A DNA stretch of 64,000 nucleotides from Selaginella moellendorffii (Eukaryota; Streptophyta; Lycopodiopsida; Selaginellales; Selaginellaceae): positions 1,979,139 through 2,043,138 of the forward strand of contig NW_003314266.1 in NCBI RefSeq assembly GCF_000143415.4, in the 5' to 3' direction. Shown piece after piece: positions 1-10,052 of the stretch. The first letter of the stretch is position 1, and each line of letters opens with the position of its first letter. The position numbers were made by a program, and so were the translations under genes. Under the pieces are notes generated by a model. The model was not told where the DNA came from and ran no database searches. It saw only the letters and a program-made list of their open reading frames with translations.

Positions 1-1504
1 ACGAAGCCACACATGAATCATTGGGTGTTACGCAGTGAGCAGCCATTGAACTTAACGTGAGATCTATTTTGTTTTGTGATAGCTCTCCTTGGGCATAGCA
101 GGATAGCAGTGCTGACCAAGAGCCAGAGTCTGGATCTGGAATGGAGTCGAAAATACTCTTAGATTTGAGCGGATGCCCGTTTTGGGCATATGCATATATC
201 AATGCGTTCCAACAGGTGGTGTCCCTCTGGAGCGTTTTAGCAAAAATTCCCAGTGATTCCTGGATATGCCAGTTTTGGGCATATGCAGCAAACATGGTAG
301 TGCATGAAAAACAGTCCCACTCGGGCATTTTGTCAAATACGTACTTAGTGTACTCGAGATCCCGTGCATAGGCATAACCTGATAGGATAGATGTCCATGA
401 CGCTAGGTTTTTCCGAGGCATGCTATGGAACATCTCTTGTGCTTTATCTATTTTTCCGTTTTGAGAAAGAAGAGAAAGTTTCAAGTTGCATGATACAATA
501 TCCAGACACGGCATTTGCCCAAGCATGGTATCCACTTGTTGGGTTTCTCCATGTTGAGCATATGCTAACAGCATTACGTTGCAAGCCAGAGTGTCTAGAT
601 CTGGGATTCTCTGGAATATATCTATAGCTTCTCTAAGATTTTCACCATGGGCATAAGCTTTTAGCATAGCAGTCCAAGATAACAAGTTTCTGTATGGCAT
701 CTCATCAAATATTTGCTTCGAGAGCTCAACGCGTCCTCTCTCGGCATATGCCGCGAGAAGAGCAGTCGAGCAAACCACATCCCACTGTGGCATCTTGTCA
801 TAGATTTCTTTGGCACCATCTAGGTTATTAGCTTCCAAAAATGCAGCCACAAGTACCGTCCAGCTCACCAGGTTCCTCTCCGGCATCTCTAAAAACACCT
901 TAAACGAGTCGCAGAGATTCCCTACATCGGAATATGCCAAGAGCATTGCATTCCACGACGCAAGATTCCTCTCAGGCATCTGGAGGAATATGTTTCGAGA
1001 CTCTATAACCAGTCCGGCCCGAGCATATGCGCCAAGCATTGCTGTCCAGGCAATGAGGTCATAACCAGGCATAGAATCAAACAGCACCTTGGCATCGTGC
1101 AGATGCCCTTTATCGGCACAAGCCGAAACCATGGTAGTCCAGCTCACAAGATCCCTCGCTGGCACGTTTGCAACAGAAGTTCTAGATTCCCGCAGATGCC
1201 CATCTGCGGCATCTGCTGATGACGACAGATTCCAAGGCATTTGGTCGAAGAGCTCCCGGGCTTCTGCGACATGGCCATTTCGTATGTACGCAGAGAGCAT
1301 GAGATTCCATGAGTAAGTGTCCTTGGCGGCAATGTGGTCGAACACGTGGCGCGCATCCAGAGGGCTGCCGTACGTTCCGTAGAGCTGGATGAGCTTGTTG
1401 AGGAGGAAAGTGTCGTTCTGGAAGGCTGCGGAAATTGATGCGTGGATGTCAGTGGCATCAGCGAGGCTCTTACAACAATGGATTGCCTCAAGCCATCTAT
1501 TCAT
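1..1504 (-). CDS. Pentatricopeptide repeat (PPR) protein, 3' part beyond the window
   Basis: The minus frame is open without a stop from the ATG at 1504-1502 (MNRWLEAIHCCKSL) to the left edge; an in-frame TAA at 1541-1543 fixes this as the first possible start. The roughly 500 visible residues are tandem 31-35 aa PPR units with the usual signatures, for example FDKMPEWDCFSCTTMFAAYA, MPERNLVSWTVLVAAF and MPYRNLLSWTAMLKAYA. The N-terminus (DIHASISAAFQNDTFLLNKLIQ) has the form of land-plant PLS-class PPR proteins. Such proteins bind organellar RNA one base per repeat and act in editing, splicing or stability. The C-terminal E/DYW region that would decide the class lies outside the window. No intron is visible, as usual for the family. 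Unit lengths vary around 1190-1240, where a repeat seems partly degenerate. The gene is transcribed divergently from the YTH gene across about 570 bp. Confidence 0.9.
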   Translation of the reverse strand, partial: MNRWLEAIHCCKSLADATDIHASISAAFQNDTFLLNKLIQLYGTYGSPLDARHVFDHIAAKDTYSWNLMLSAYIRNGHVAEARELFDQMPWNLSSSADAADGHLRESRTSVANVPARDLVSWTTMVSACADKGHLHDAKVLFDSMPGYDLIAWTAMLGAYARAGLVIESRNIFLQMPERNLASWNAMLLAYSDVGNLCDSFKVFLEMPERNLVSWTVLVAAFLEANNLDGAKEIYDKMPQWDVVCSTALLAAYAERGRVELSKQIFDEMPYRNLLSWTAMLKAYAHGENLREAIDIFQRIPDLDTLACNVMLLAYAQHGETQQVDTMLGQMPCLDIVSCNLKLSLLSQNGKIDKAQEMFHSMPRKNLASWTSILSGYAYARDLEYTKYVFDKMPEWDCFSCTTMFAAYAQNWHIQESLGIFAKTLQRDTTCWNALIYAYAQNGHPLKSKSIFDSIPDPDSGSWSALLSCYAQGELSQNKIDLTLSSMAAHCVTPNDSCVAS

Positions 1505-2076
1505 AGAGGAAAAAGATGCGAGAGAATATCCCAAGGTCGTTTAGGGCAACCAATCCAAAAGGGTGAAAAAGGTGAAAGGAAAAAAATAACGAATTCTTTC
1601 TTCCGGGCTTTCCGCCGGTCAGAGAAAATCCCACGGTCCAAAGTGGGACGCCAGGGGCCAATGGAAGCCGCCCGATGGGGCCATCTACGGCTGATATTGC
1701 GCCTGCCACGACGCTCGGGCGCTCCCAGACCTAGCCCCGGCCCCGGCGCGGTTTAGGTTCGGCACCGAAGCTTCCCCGCCTTCTTCTCGCCAAAACAATG
1801 AGCCGGCATGGAAAGGACTTGGTGCCGGTGTCTCTTTTCGCTAACCCTTTGCTCCTCATTCTTTTGATGCGCGCCTCCACCGTGCGCCGCCGCGCCTAGG
1901 GAAGGAAGTAAGCGAGCGATCCAGCGCCCGATCGATCGATCGATCGATCGATGCCAGCGGCCTAGGGCGCCCGCGCCGCCGCGGTTTGTTTGATGTGCTT
2001 GTTCGTTGCAGAGGAGGAGAATCGGCGCGCTTCTTCGTGAATTCTGGCGCCGCATTGCGAGGTCTTCCCACGGATT
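1505..2076. promoter_or_regulatory. Divergent intergenic region, PPR gene / YTH gene
   Basis: This 572-bp spacer lies between the start codons of the PPR gene (-) and the YTH gene (+), so it should hold both promoters and 5' UTRs. It is GC-rich in its right half. A perfect GATC tetranucleotide run occupies about 1930-1952. I see no convincing TATA box. Short ORFs here have no family signature. Confidence 0.5.
1930..1952. repeat. (GATC)n microsatellite
   Basis: Uninterrupted GATC tetranucleotide repeat in the probable 5' UTR or promoter of the YTH gene. Confidence 0.9.
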
Positions 2077-4312
2077 ATGGGACCGGTTCCTACGCCCGAG
2101 GATCGTAAGTGCTCATTCTCTTTCTCTCGGATTTTCTCGTCTTGACGGTGGAAATTTTGCTTGTAGAAGTGAACGATCTGCTCCAGAACCTCAAGGTCGA
2201 GCCCCGGGGGAAGAAATCGGAGTTTCCAGAGGTAGGCCGACGATTCCCCGCCACGTTTTCTACATTCGTCTCTCTTTGTAACTCTGGGCAGCTCTACGCG
2301 GGCCAGGACGGCAATATTTCGGACAGTAGCGGCGACGCGTCAGTGTCTAGTGGTGATTTTCTTAGCAACACTCACGAAGTTAATCCGGATTCGAGCATTT
2401 TTTATTCCACAAATGGCTATGCTGCTCAAGGGGGTATGGATCGAGATCCGTGTACCATAAAGCACACGTTTTGATCGTTTCCTCTGTTTTGATATATCCA
2501 GGGACGACGGACTGGGAGGAGTATCCTCGTTACGTTGGCCTTAATGGGCTAGATCCGGTAAGCTTGTCAAGAAATCTACTTTGTTTTCCATTGAGAGTTT
2601 TGGAGCTCAATTGTGTGTGGTCTTGCTTGCAGGCCTTGTATAACCCCGAGAGCCTTGTTCTAAGTTATGGCTATGCTTCGCAGCCATACGGCCAGTACTC
2701 CCCAGCTCCGTTTTACGCCGATGGTCAGCTCTACGGACAGTCCGCTTTTCATTTTCCTGCTCCGGTGTACCACGGTCAGTATCACTTCGTAGAGGTGGAT
2801 CCCTTGAAGAATGATGGATCAACAGGTGCTATTCCGACGAAGAATGTGCAACGACCGGTTGCAGTGATGGGGCCCTACATACATTATCCCATGCCTGTGC
2901 ATAATTCCAGGCAGGATGGCCGTGGAGGTTTCGAAGGGCTGCGAGCTACAGCTCCTCCTTGGGTTGACTCAAGAAGCTCTTCTCATCAGAGGTCAAGCAA
3001 CAAAACGCAGGTAAGCTTTCAAAAAGTTATGGCTCTTTTAAGTCACCAAAATTTGGTTTTTAATTTTTCACAGCAAGAGCCAGCCCCGGCTCAGAAGCCT
3101 GGGGAGTTGGGAACAGGTTTTCCACCTTTGACAAGGTCGGCTCTCAACTCTATTGGACCAGGCAAAGGAAAACGGGGCAATGTAGATGGTAGGCCGGTAG
3201 GGAAAGGAGGAGATAGTGTCGAGGCCGAGCACAACAGGGCACCAAGGGCCTCAAAAGGAAAGCCTCAACGAATATATCCTGAGCTGCAGAAGAAAGGATC
3301 AGGTGGAGAAGGTGGCGAGAATTTTGTGGTATCCAAGGAGCAGTACAATAAGCCCGACTTTTCCACGTCCTACAGCAACGCGAAGTTTTTCATAATCAAG
3401 TCGTATAGCGAAGACGATGTACATAAGAGCATCAAGTACGGTGTGTGGGCGAGTACTCCAAATGGAAACAAGAGGCTGGACGCGGCATATAAGGAAGCGG
3501 CCGGAGAATTTCCTATTTTCCTCTTTTTTTCGGTGAGGTTCCATAGCTTTGTTGCTTACCTGGACATCCTGAAAACGCCTCGTTTCAGGTTAACGGGAGC
3601 GGGCAATTTTGCGGGGTAGCTGAAATGAGCGGACCAATGGACTTTCTCCGGAGCGTCGATTTTTGGCAACAAGACAAGTGGACTGGACGGTTCTCAGTAA
3701 AGTGGCATTTCATCAAGGATATCACTAATGGCCACTTCCGGCACATAATTCTAGAGAACAACGATAACAAGCCCGTCACGAACAGCAGAGACACTCAAGA
3801 GGTAATCTAAATGTAGCTTCTCAAATGGAAGAACCGCCAGTACTAACTTCCATTCCACACCACAGGTCCAACTCGATCAGGGACTTGAAATGCTGAGGAT
3901 TTTCAAGAACTACAACTCTAGCACGTCAATTCTGGACGATTTCCAGTACTACGAGAACCGGCAGATACTAATGCAGGAGAAGAGATCACGGAGCTCACAA
4001 AAGCAGCAGCAGCAGCAGCAGCAGGTACTCTCTCCTTTTTGTGATTGACGCGCACTAATTTGGATTTAGGATGGCGCGACGCTCTTGAGCAAAAGTACGG
4101 GGGACGTGGTTGGCGCAGAGAATCTTACCGACAAGACGAGTGCCTCCACCAGCACAGAGAATCTTACAGACAATAAGTTGGCTTCCACGAGCGCGGAAGG
4201 CAACGCTACTACTACCACTGCTGCCAGTGCTTCTGCGGCGATGCAACGAAAGTCCTACCTCCATAGCCTGGCAGGAGAGAAAGACGCGGCGGCCAATGCG
4301 ATTCCAGTCTAG
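2077..4312 (+). CDS. YTH-domain N6-methyladenosine reader (ECT/YTHDF type)
   Basis: Nine coding exons joined by GT-AG introns: 2077-2104, 2167-2231, 2292-2433, 2502-2557, 2633-3010, 3074-3532, 3589-3801, 3866-4024 and 4070-4312. They give an uninterrupted 580-aa frame. The start ATG opens MGPVPTPED. The N-terminal part is low-complexity and Tyr/Gln/Pro-rich ([17 protein letters not shown]), as in plant ECT and animal YTHDF proteins, where it drives condensation. The YTH domain spans about residues 290-430: [20 protein letters not shown], then GVWAST, CGVAEM and [10 protein letters not shown]. The tryptophans in GVWAST and FWQQDKW are the family's aromatic-cage positions for m6A. Such proteins act in the cytoplasm on methylated mRNA turnover. 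A polyglutamine tract of about eight residues ends exon 8 beside the splice site. The C-terminal tail is Thr/Ser/Ala-rich. This is confidently a YTHDF-like member rather than a CPSF30 or YTHDC type. Confidence 0.95.
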
Positions 4313-4675
4313 GCGAGCAACTTTTGGTGCGGCAGAGAAGTAGGCTGCTCTACTGCCACACTCGCTGGTTTGTGTTGCGATGCCGCCCTCTTGATGCGAG
4401 AAGTTCCACCAGGGAAGATTTGGAGCTGGTTTGTTCTTTCTTTCTTTTCTTTTTTTCTTCCTTTTTTTTTCACTTTCTTCGGTTTTTTTCGTCGTTTCCT
4501 TTTTGTTTGGCTGCGAAGCAGGCCTACACGACAAGGCCTTGGAAAATGTTTTTGAGAATAAGGCTCTGGGAGAAAAAATAAAGAAAAAAACAAAAGAAGA
4601 TTTTGCAAGGACCCCTGTTATCATTGGAAAAATTGGAAGACCATAAAATAATTGACGATGGTTTCGCCACCTTGT
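4313..4675. other. Convergent 3' intergenic region
   Basis: Spacer between the stop codons of the YTH gene (+) and the GDSL gene (-). It contains a pyrimidine-rich tract around 4436-4505 and an A-rich tract around 4570-4600. These fit 3' UTR and polyadenylation sequence of the two converging genes. No gene is seen; the short ORFs are low-complexity translations of these tracts. Confidence 0.6.
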
Positions 4676-5991
4676 TTATAACGTGACCAGCGTTTGAAGA
4701 TTGAATGGCGCTACTGCTCCCGAGCCTCCTCTCCACAAATAGTTGGAGAAAAATCTATAGCCCTGTTCCGTGGGATGGAGGTCCCAGAAGAGATACTTGG
4801 AAGGATCTTGGCAAAGAAACTGCTTAAACGGCTTGTCTGGAGGAACAGGCATGCCGCAGGCTACCTCTGCGTGGAACTCTCCAGCTCCACAGCAGTTCTG
4901 CCTCGTCTCGATGAATCCTACAGGATAGAAAACCTTGGAAGGACGTAAAGACGAGCTTGGCTTACCATATTTGCTTGCATTTCTTATCATGTCCATGTAA
5001 ATCTCATATGACTTCACGGTGATGATCTTCGCGTCTGGCAGCTCTGCTCGCAATTGTGCTAGCATCTCGTTGAGTTTGAAATTGAAGCTCTTCGCCATGG
5101 AGTTCAAAGGGAGATAGCACCCTTGCTTTTTCAACTCTGAGCTGACATAATGTCTCGACAGCGGCGTGCATCCCAAAGGTCCCAGTTCAGAGATTGCAAA
5201 TTTTCGAGCACCTGCGTCATACAGTGCCTGTGCCCAATATAAAAAAGGAAGTGATACCTACTTTTCTTTGAAAGAGATTTTTCTTCTTACCTTGAAGCTT
5301 CTGTTGTAAAGAAGTATCAGGAAGTTCACATAGTATTCTGGAGGAACCTGTTGGAACTTGGAATCCGAAAAGTAAGTAGTGATAATGTCGTTACTACCAA
5401 TATTGATGTGAATGATGGACTTCGCAATTTTCTCGTTTACTGCTGCAGCCGGTTGCCCTGCCTTCCATTTTGAAACCAAGCTATAGAATTGGTTGATCTG
5501 CTGGGTGTACGAAATGATATTCTAGAGAAGACAAGGTGACGCAGAAAACGAAGGAAAAAGGAAAGAACACGTTATACCCTATCTTCATTTGTAATGTCGA
5601 GAAGTCCTGCGCCGGAGGACGCAAAATTTGCACCAAAAGCGTGGCTTGCATTTCCATCCAGATACGGTGGCACCAATGGTAAATTTAAAAACCAAGCTGC
5701 ACCAACAGCAAGAATTTCAGTAACCAAACTTCCCGGCCAGAAGAACTTACCCAGAAAATCCGACGGGATCAAACCATTGGAATAACGTCCGTTTGGATGA
5801 TGAAAGTGCGTTTCACCAAACGGTGGAATATCTGCTATAAGAGTTGAGTTGGGAACGAAATAATTGGTTCCAACATCAACCAGTGAATCTCCAAAGATAA
5901 AAAGCGCAGGGACCAGAGGTGTTGCCAAGCACAGCGCTGGTAAGAAATAGACTACTGCTAGCAAGAAATACAATTCACCAAAGAAATTCAT
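4676..5991 (-). CDS. GDSL esterase/lipase (SGNH hydrolase)
   Basis: Five exons on the minus strand: 5991-5751, 5696-5578, 5521-5291, 5227-4966 and 4917-4676. All introns are GT-AG and the joined frame encodes 364 aa. The N-terminus is a hydrophobic signal peptide (LYFLLAVVYFLPALCLA), so the product is probably secreted. All SGNH blocks are visible. Block I is FIFGDSLVDVG with the nucleophile Ser, block II is NFASSGAGLLD (Gly), block III is GSNDI (Asn), and block V is DLHPTE with the catalytic Asp and His. RQNCCGAGEF matches the Cys-containing stretch common before block V. Length is typical of the plant family (350-390 aa), whose members hydrolyse acyl esters in cutin, lipid and secondary metabolism. 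The precise substrate cannot be read from sequence. Nothing looks broken. Confidence 0.95.
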
Positions 5992-6207
5992 TGCTTACCG
6001 TCAGACTTCTCGAGACACCTCGAGCTTGAGCCTCAATTGCCTTGTCGTTTTCCATATGGGTGGCTGAACCAATGCTCAGCTAGCTGTCTCCAAACTTGTC
6101 TTCGCTAAAGTAAAGCTTACGTACCGCATGCTAATCTGACCCTTCAAGATCTTCGTCGTCTCTCAATATAAATAAAATACAATATCGATATTAAACTCCC
6201 GAGTTTT

Positions 6208-9200
6208 TCAAAGTGAAAGCCTCGAGAGGTAAGCCAAAGTGTAAGGACTTGTAGACTTACCAAACAAGGTACAGAAATCCGGCAGCAGCTTCAGTGTCTT
6301 TGCTGCGTCAGGAGTCAAAACATTCAGGTCCGTCCTGAGCTTGAGCAGCTCCTTGCTGCTCGTCTCGGCAGAGATTCCCTTTTGCCAGACCAACTCAATA
6401 TTGAATACGTGAGGGCCATTTTTACCGCTCGCAAACTGGAGCACATGAACCCCGTCTATTCCAGCGATGTCGTCCTTCGGCACCAGCATCTCTTTCGTAC
6501 CTGTACACAATCGCATTAATGTCGCAGAAAACCGACTGGGCAGGATGAAAGTGTTTTACCCGTTTCCTCGGTGATTATGTCCACCTGAAGAGCTTGAATC
6601 CTGTCAGTGTCGATAGAAAGAGACCACCGATTGGAAGACATCGTCTTTAAGAGGACAGATGTAGTTCTCTGGTCGCCGACAGTATGATCGCTGAGGATCG
6701 TCAGGTTCGGACGACCTTGCCATAAATCCTCGTCCAGATCACTGGGTTTTTCACAGCCTTTCCTAACGCCGAAGGTCACAAAATCTGGTCTCTCGGTACC
6801 ACCGCACGTGAAGCCGCTCTCAGCAAGAGACTGGACTTCTTTCCCAAGCCCACCAGGAGTCGTAAATGACACTGAAATATACGACTCGGAGGACAGCTTG
6901 TCCATGTTCGCTTCAATCACATGAACAACCTGCAGGAGCAAAATTAGAAAGAGAACACAAAAATGAAAATAAATCTTACGTATGTGCCTTTGGCGACGTC
7001 CTTTGTAAATGCGGGCACCAATTCATACGACACCACCGACAATGATACAAGAAAAATAAATATTGTTGACAATGAAATCCATACTCCGGCACCTGAGCGG
7101 ACAAAAGGATCTGTAAACAAAACGTTACATATCGTAGAAATTACCTCTATGAATGTAAGGCATCAAATAGCTCAACGAGAGACATAGTATTGCGGAAATC
7201 AAGACGGCTATCACGGCATTTCCTACCCACGGAGATCCACCACCTGGATGTCTGCAGATACAAAGCCATATCGTCAAGAAAACCGGAAACGTTTTTACAA
7301 ACCTGTCAAACCGAACAAGGTTGCTAATCAGCACGTTTGGCAAGCTGAGGAAAATATCGGAGGTCAAAACTATAGGCACGGGTAGGCCCAGCAGCAACGT
7401 CCATGAGCTTAATTGCCTTGGAGCTTGGTTCTTTGACAGTGAAGATTCTTTCAAACCATCTGCATTGTGAAAACTACCAGTAAGTATATGAAAACTTATG
7501 AAAGAAAACGGACTTACAGGCTATTGACGGTATAACTAGCCAAGCCATTGCAATATACGAAGACCCGGCATTAGCCCACACTCCGAGTCCAAAAACTAAA
7601 AGCCACATCAAGAATACGGCCTTGAACATAAACTTCTCGGTTTCCGCAGTCACACTCGCGCTGTTCGGCATAGAACGAACCAAGTAAGAACGCAGTAATT
7701 TATAACCGAGTGTATGGCCAATAACACCACCGAAAACTGCCGGAGCACCAAACAGGCCCACTGCCAATATCGGATGAGCTAGATAAGGGACGGAGTATGT
7801 GCATAGACGTGGAAGTAGTGCAGCCACTGCCACAGCAGATGATAGAGAAAATATCCAAGACAGTATCACCCCAAAAGCAGCGAGTAATAGCGCTGGTAAA
7901 GAGAACTGGTCGGCTCGAATCATCGATCCGACAAAGAGTAGCAGTGATTGGATAAGGACGGACGAGTAGAGAAGCTTTGCAAAATCTCGTGTAAAGGTGA
8001 CCATATATTGTCCCTGTCGTCAGAAAGCCAATATAAACAACAAAAATCACAAGAGACATACCAAGACGTCAAAGTAGACCATTTCTAGCTTTGAGCTTTG
8101 ACTCGTTCCAAGATGAGCAAGCTCGGGAGACGAAGCAACCTCCACAAGGAAGGGTAGAATATTATCTCCCAGGTGTTGCAATGATCCAGCTCGAACAAGT
8201 TTTAATGCATCATTCTGCGAAAACCAATGTTAGTTAGAATTGTAAGACCAACCCTCAAACCTGTTTACCTGAGTGTGATAGACAGCCCCATTCTCGACAT
8301 ATGCAAAGTCGAGGCCAGATAAGCCAGCTATTTCCCTGTAGACTTGAAAATCTGTTGCAGATTTGATGAGTCCTGCTTGAAAAACATCCTGCCGCCATAG
8401 GTAAATACAAATAAAAAAACATTCTTTGCATGCCTAGAACGTACTTGAGCAACTATGTTGGCAGACGGACGCCGAGCAGTCTGAGCAAAAACGTCCACAA
8501 GCCATTTGTCCGGTCCAGCCTTCGAGAAATCGACTACATTTGTTTTAAACATGAGAAATGAAAACTACCTGAAACAATTTAGACTTTCCCCCTGCTCCCA
8601 TGGCTTCCAGATCTATAAAAGCTCTGATCGATGAATTCCAGTGGTGCTGCAAAAGAACAAAAACATGAAATAAGCTTTTTAGAAAACAAGACGTCTCACC
8701 TGAGTGATAAAGCTGTGAGCACCATCAAGGCCCTCCTCTTCTCCGGCATTGAACAAGAATACCACTGAATGCTTGAATCCTTGAGCTATGTTGGACAGCG
8801 CTCGGACAAGCTCCAACATAGAAGATACGCAGGAGCCGCAATCCCCTCCTCCGCTTCTAGAGTTCCAACTTAGAATCTTTCTCTGTCTAGAACTTTAAAC
8901 TGAAGTTCGCAAAAAGCACTTACGATGTGAAGACCGTGTCGACATGAGAGGACACAAGAATGGCATTGTCTTCGGCATCGTCCGAGTGCTTGGAGCTCAA
9001 TCGAACGAGTACGTGACTCAAGTCGGCATAAGCAAGAGTCTTTCCTTTGAAAAGCCCTCCTTGCAAACGATTTCTTCCAGGCTTCGCACGAAAACGCTCG
9101 ATCTCCATAAAAACCCGTGAATTCGCTTTGCTCTTGATGAACTCCAGGACACGAACTATATACTGCCACACGATCGATCAATCTTTGCATAGGAGAAACA

Positions 9201-9543
9201 ACAACAAGAGATTGCATACCTCCAAAGCGTGGTCGAGATTTTCAGAGCCAACAGGCTTTGGCCCAAAGCTCGTGAGTACTTTCAAATGCCCCATGGCGCG
9301 CTCTTCCGAAAAACCGAGCTTCCCAGCTTCCTCGGCGGGCAGCGGCCTCGGGAGCTGAATGCTCTGGACGTAATGCACCGCGAGTCCGAGAATCACCATC
9401 CCGACGACGCCCCACACAAAGACCTGCGCTGACGCTGGATCCTGCCGCCGCGCCGGTGAATCAGCCGTTACCCTATCTTTTGATTCGATCGCAGCGGCGC
9501 TCGATCCGCCCGCCGCCTTCCTCGCGCGCAACGACGAAGCCAT
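6208..9543 (-). CDS. Endoplasmic reticulum metallopeptidase 1-like, M28 family
   Basis: Thirteen exons (9543-9220, 9162-8924, 8856-8700, 8646-8569, 8519-8445, 8388-8269, 8214-8062, 8013-7518, 7459-7303, 7251-7145, 7110-6980, 6929-6560, 6500-6208) join in frame to 899 aa, the normal ERMP1 length. A transmembrane segment (QVFVWGVVGMVILGLAVHYV) near residue 45 anchors the protein. The lumenal M28 peptidase domain follows. Its zinc-ligand motifs are SSHVDTVF (His, Asp), GGGDCGSC (Asp), FNAGEEEGLDGAH (Glu-Glu), SATDFQVYREIAG (Asp) and GAVYHTQND (His). About eight further membrane helices follow, then a C-terminal lumenal domain ending in FGKSTSPYTLAYLSRL, a stretch characteristic of plant homologues. 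The likely role is an ER aminopeptidase or carboxypeptidase-like zinc peptidase. The start is the ATG at 9543 (MASSLRARK). The gene is divergent from the SNU13-like gene over only 99 bp. Confidence 0.95.
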
Positions 9544-9642
9544 AGCCAAGCTCTCAAAAAACCCTAAAATTCAAAATACTTTAGCCTTTTCCAAAACCCT
9601 ATACCTCTATAAAAGAACTCGGGGATTTCCATTCTAGGGTTT
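9544..9642. promoter_or_regulatory. Compact bidirectional promoter with telo-box motifs
   Basis: These 99 bp separate the ATGs of the ERMP1-like gene (-) and the L7Ae/SNU13-like gene (+). AACCCTAAAA lies near 9558, AACCCTATA near 9595, and CTAGGGTTT directly before the + ATG. Telo-boxes (AAACCCTA) are known in plant promoters of ribosomal and RNP-biogenesis genes. A TATA-like CTATAAAAG at about 9606 is spaced to serve the + gene. Joint control of the two genes is an inference. Confidence 0.65.
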
Positions 9643-10002
9643 ATGGATTATCCACTTGCTACTGGGCACATCAAGAACAAAGTCTTGAGCATCCTGGATA
9701 GTGCTGTTCAACTCAACCTGGTGAGGAAAGGAATCAATGAAGTTCTCAAGACTTTGGAGCGAGGACAAACAGGTTTCGTCGTTATAGCATCCGATACAGA
9801 GCCGCTGGAGATCGTTTCGAGTGTGATAGCCGAAGCAACCATGAAGAACTTTAGCTATGTATTCGTTCCCTCAAAGCTGGAATTGGGACGCATATGTGGA
9901 ATAGCCAGACCAGTGAGCGCTGTGATTGTAACGAGCTCCAAGGGCGATGTGGATGCTCACACTCGTGAGTTTGAAGATGCGATTGCCACCCTTTTGATTT
10001 AA
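9643..10002 (+). CDS. L7Ae-family RNA-binding protein, SNU13/NHP2-like
   Basis: Single-exon frame of 119 aa starting MDYPLATGHIKNK. It carries the L7Ae core: VRKGINEVLKTLERG (kink-turn RNA-binding Gly-x-Asn-Glu), VVIASDTEPLEI, YVFVPSKLELGRICGIARPV, and an acidic/helical end EFEDAIATLLI. Family members bind kink-turns in U4 snRNA (SNU13/15.5K), in box C/D snoRNAs (same protein), or in H/ACA RNPs (NHP2). The best visual match is SNU13/NHP2L1, but the protein is shorter than the usual 126-128 aa and many normally invariant flanking residues differ. It could therefore be a divergent paralogue or a retrocopy, and the lack of introns fits the latter. The telo-box promoter fits an RNP gene. Confidence 0.85.
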   Translation: MDYPLATGHIKNKVLSILDSAVQLNLVRKGINEVLKTLERGQTGFVVIASDTEPLEIVSSVIAEATMKNFSYVFVPSKLELGRICGIARPVSAVIVTSSKGDVDAHTREFEDAIATLLI

Positions 10003-10015
10003 ATCTACCTCTTAA

Positions 10016-10052
10016 AGAACCCTAAAAATACTAGTCTAGATTTTAGGGTTCT
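10016..10052. terminator. Inverted repeat between convergent genes
   Basis: Two perfect 12-bp arms (AGAACCCTAAAA at 10016-10027 and its complement at 10041-10052) flank a 13-nt loop. The stem lies 14 bp after the SNU13-like stop, and its right arm overlaps the stop codon of the RLK gene. It would form a hairpin in the 3' ends of both transcripts. A role in 3' end formation is inferred only. Confidence 0.5.
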
